From positions 1-6,016 of the forward strand of contig MGXL01000083.1 in NCBI GenBank assembly GCA_001801365.1: a stretch of DNA of 6,016 nucleotides, written 5' to 3'. Of the stretch, positions 5,941 to 6,016 are shown in pieces. Under the pieces are notes generated by a model. That model saw nothing but the letters and a program-made list of their open reading frames with translations. It was not told the DNA's origin and ran no database searches. A program made the translations under genes and the position numbers. The first letter of the stretch is position 1. Each line of letters starts with the position of its first letter. This DNA comes from Gammaproteobacteria bacterium RBG_16_57_12 (lineage in GTDB: Bacteria; Pseudomonadota; Gammaproteobacteria; RBG-16-57-12).

Positions 5941-6016
5941 TTATGCCGCCAGTGGAGAATAAGCCTGTTGGTGCTTCAGTACGCCAAAACAGATATGCAC
6001 CATCTTGCGCATGACG
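5941..6016 (-). CDS. IS110-family-like transposase, C-terminal end (partial)
   Basis: An open frame enters from the right edge and ends with TAA at 5941-5943, with 24 visible residues: VMRKMVHICFGVLKH then QQAYSPLAA. The pattern (A/V)MRK(L/M)..(I/C).GVLK......P is that seen at the C-terminus of IS110-family (DEDD-type) transposases. The catalytic domains lie outside the window. After the stop, 5907-5940 would hold the short non-coding right end of the element, next to the REP flank. Identification rests on a short stretch and is moderate. Confidence 0.6.
   Translation of the reverse strand, partial: VMRKMVHICFGVLKHQQAYSPLAA

Overview
This window is a vitamin B12 (cobalamin) acquisition locus from what looks like a GC-rich gammaproteobacterium. 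The outer-membrane receptor, the TonB system and the GTAG-type REP palindromes with a RAYT gene all point to a Gram-negative proteobacterium. The genus cannot be named from the sequence alone.

Left part (1-735): the 3' portion of an ABC-transporter ATPase of the BtuD/FecE type, cut at its N-terminus by the window edge. Between it and the next gene (736-1207) lie four things in order: a pair of inverted REP-like palindromes (771-838), a good sigma-70-like promoter (867-896), a cobalamin riboswitch (about 906-1093), and a leader. In the leader, the ribosome binding site of btuB can pair with an upstream anti-SD, which in turn can pair with a second competitor segment.

Centre (1208-4264): a compact three-gene operon on the + strand, with 6-nt and 3-nt gaps, apparently under the riboswitch. 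It holds btuB (TonB-dependent cobalamin receptor), a dedicated TonB-family energy transducer, and a PduO-type ATP:cob(I)alamin adenosyltransferase. Convergent to it, with only 11 nt between the stop codons, is btuF (4276-5214, - strand), the periplasmic cobalamin-binding protein. Together the genes cover uptake across the outer membrane (BtuB + TonB), periplasmic capture (BtuF), the ATPase of the inner-membrane step (BtuD-like; a permease is expected upstream, outside the window) and conversion to adenosylcobalamin (PduO type).

Right part (5160-6016): a mobile and repetitive region. A RAYT (REP-associated tyrosine transposase, Y1/HUH family) gene lies on the - strand between inverted copies of a 30-nt REP palindrome that carries the typical GTAG foot; the inverted flanks extend to about 58 nt. 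These repeats run into the 5' end of btuF, so its best start codon and the first part of its signal peptide are made of REP sequence. At the right edge the last 24 codons of what looks like an IS110-family transposase enter from outside the window.

The most interesting observations are the three-segment SD switch behind the riboswitch, the REP-derived 5' end of btuF, and the RAYT/REP unit with an IS110-type element beside it.
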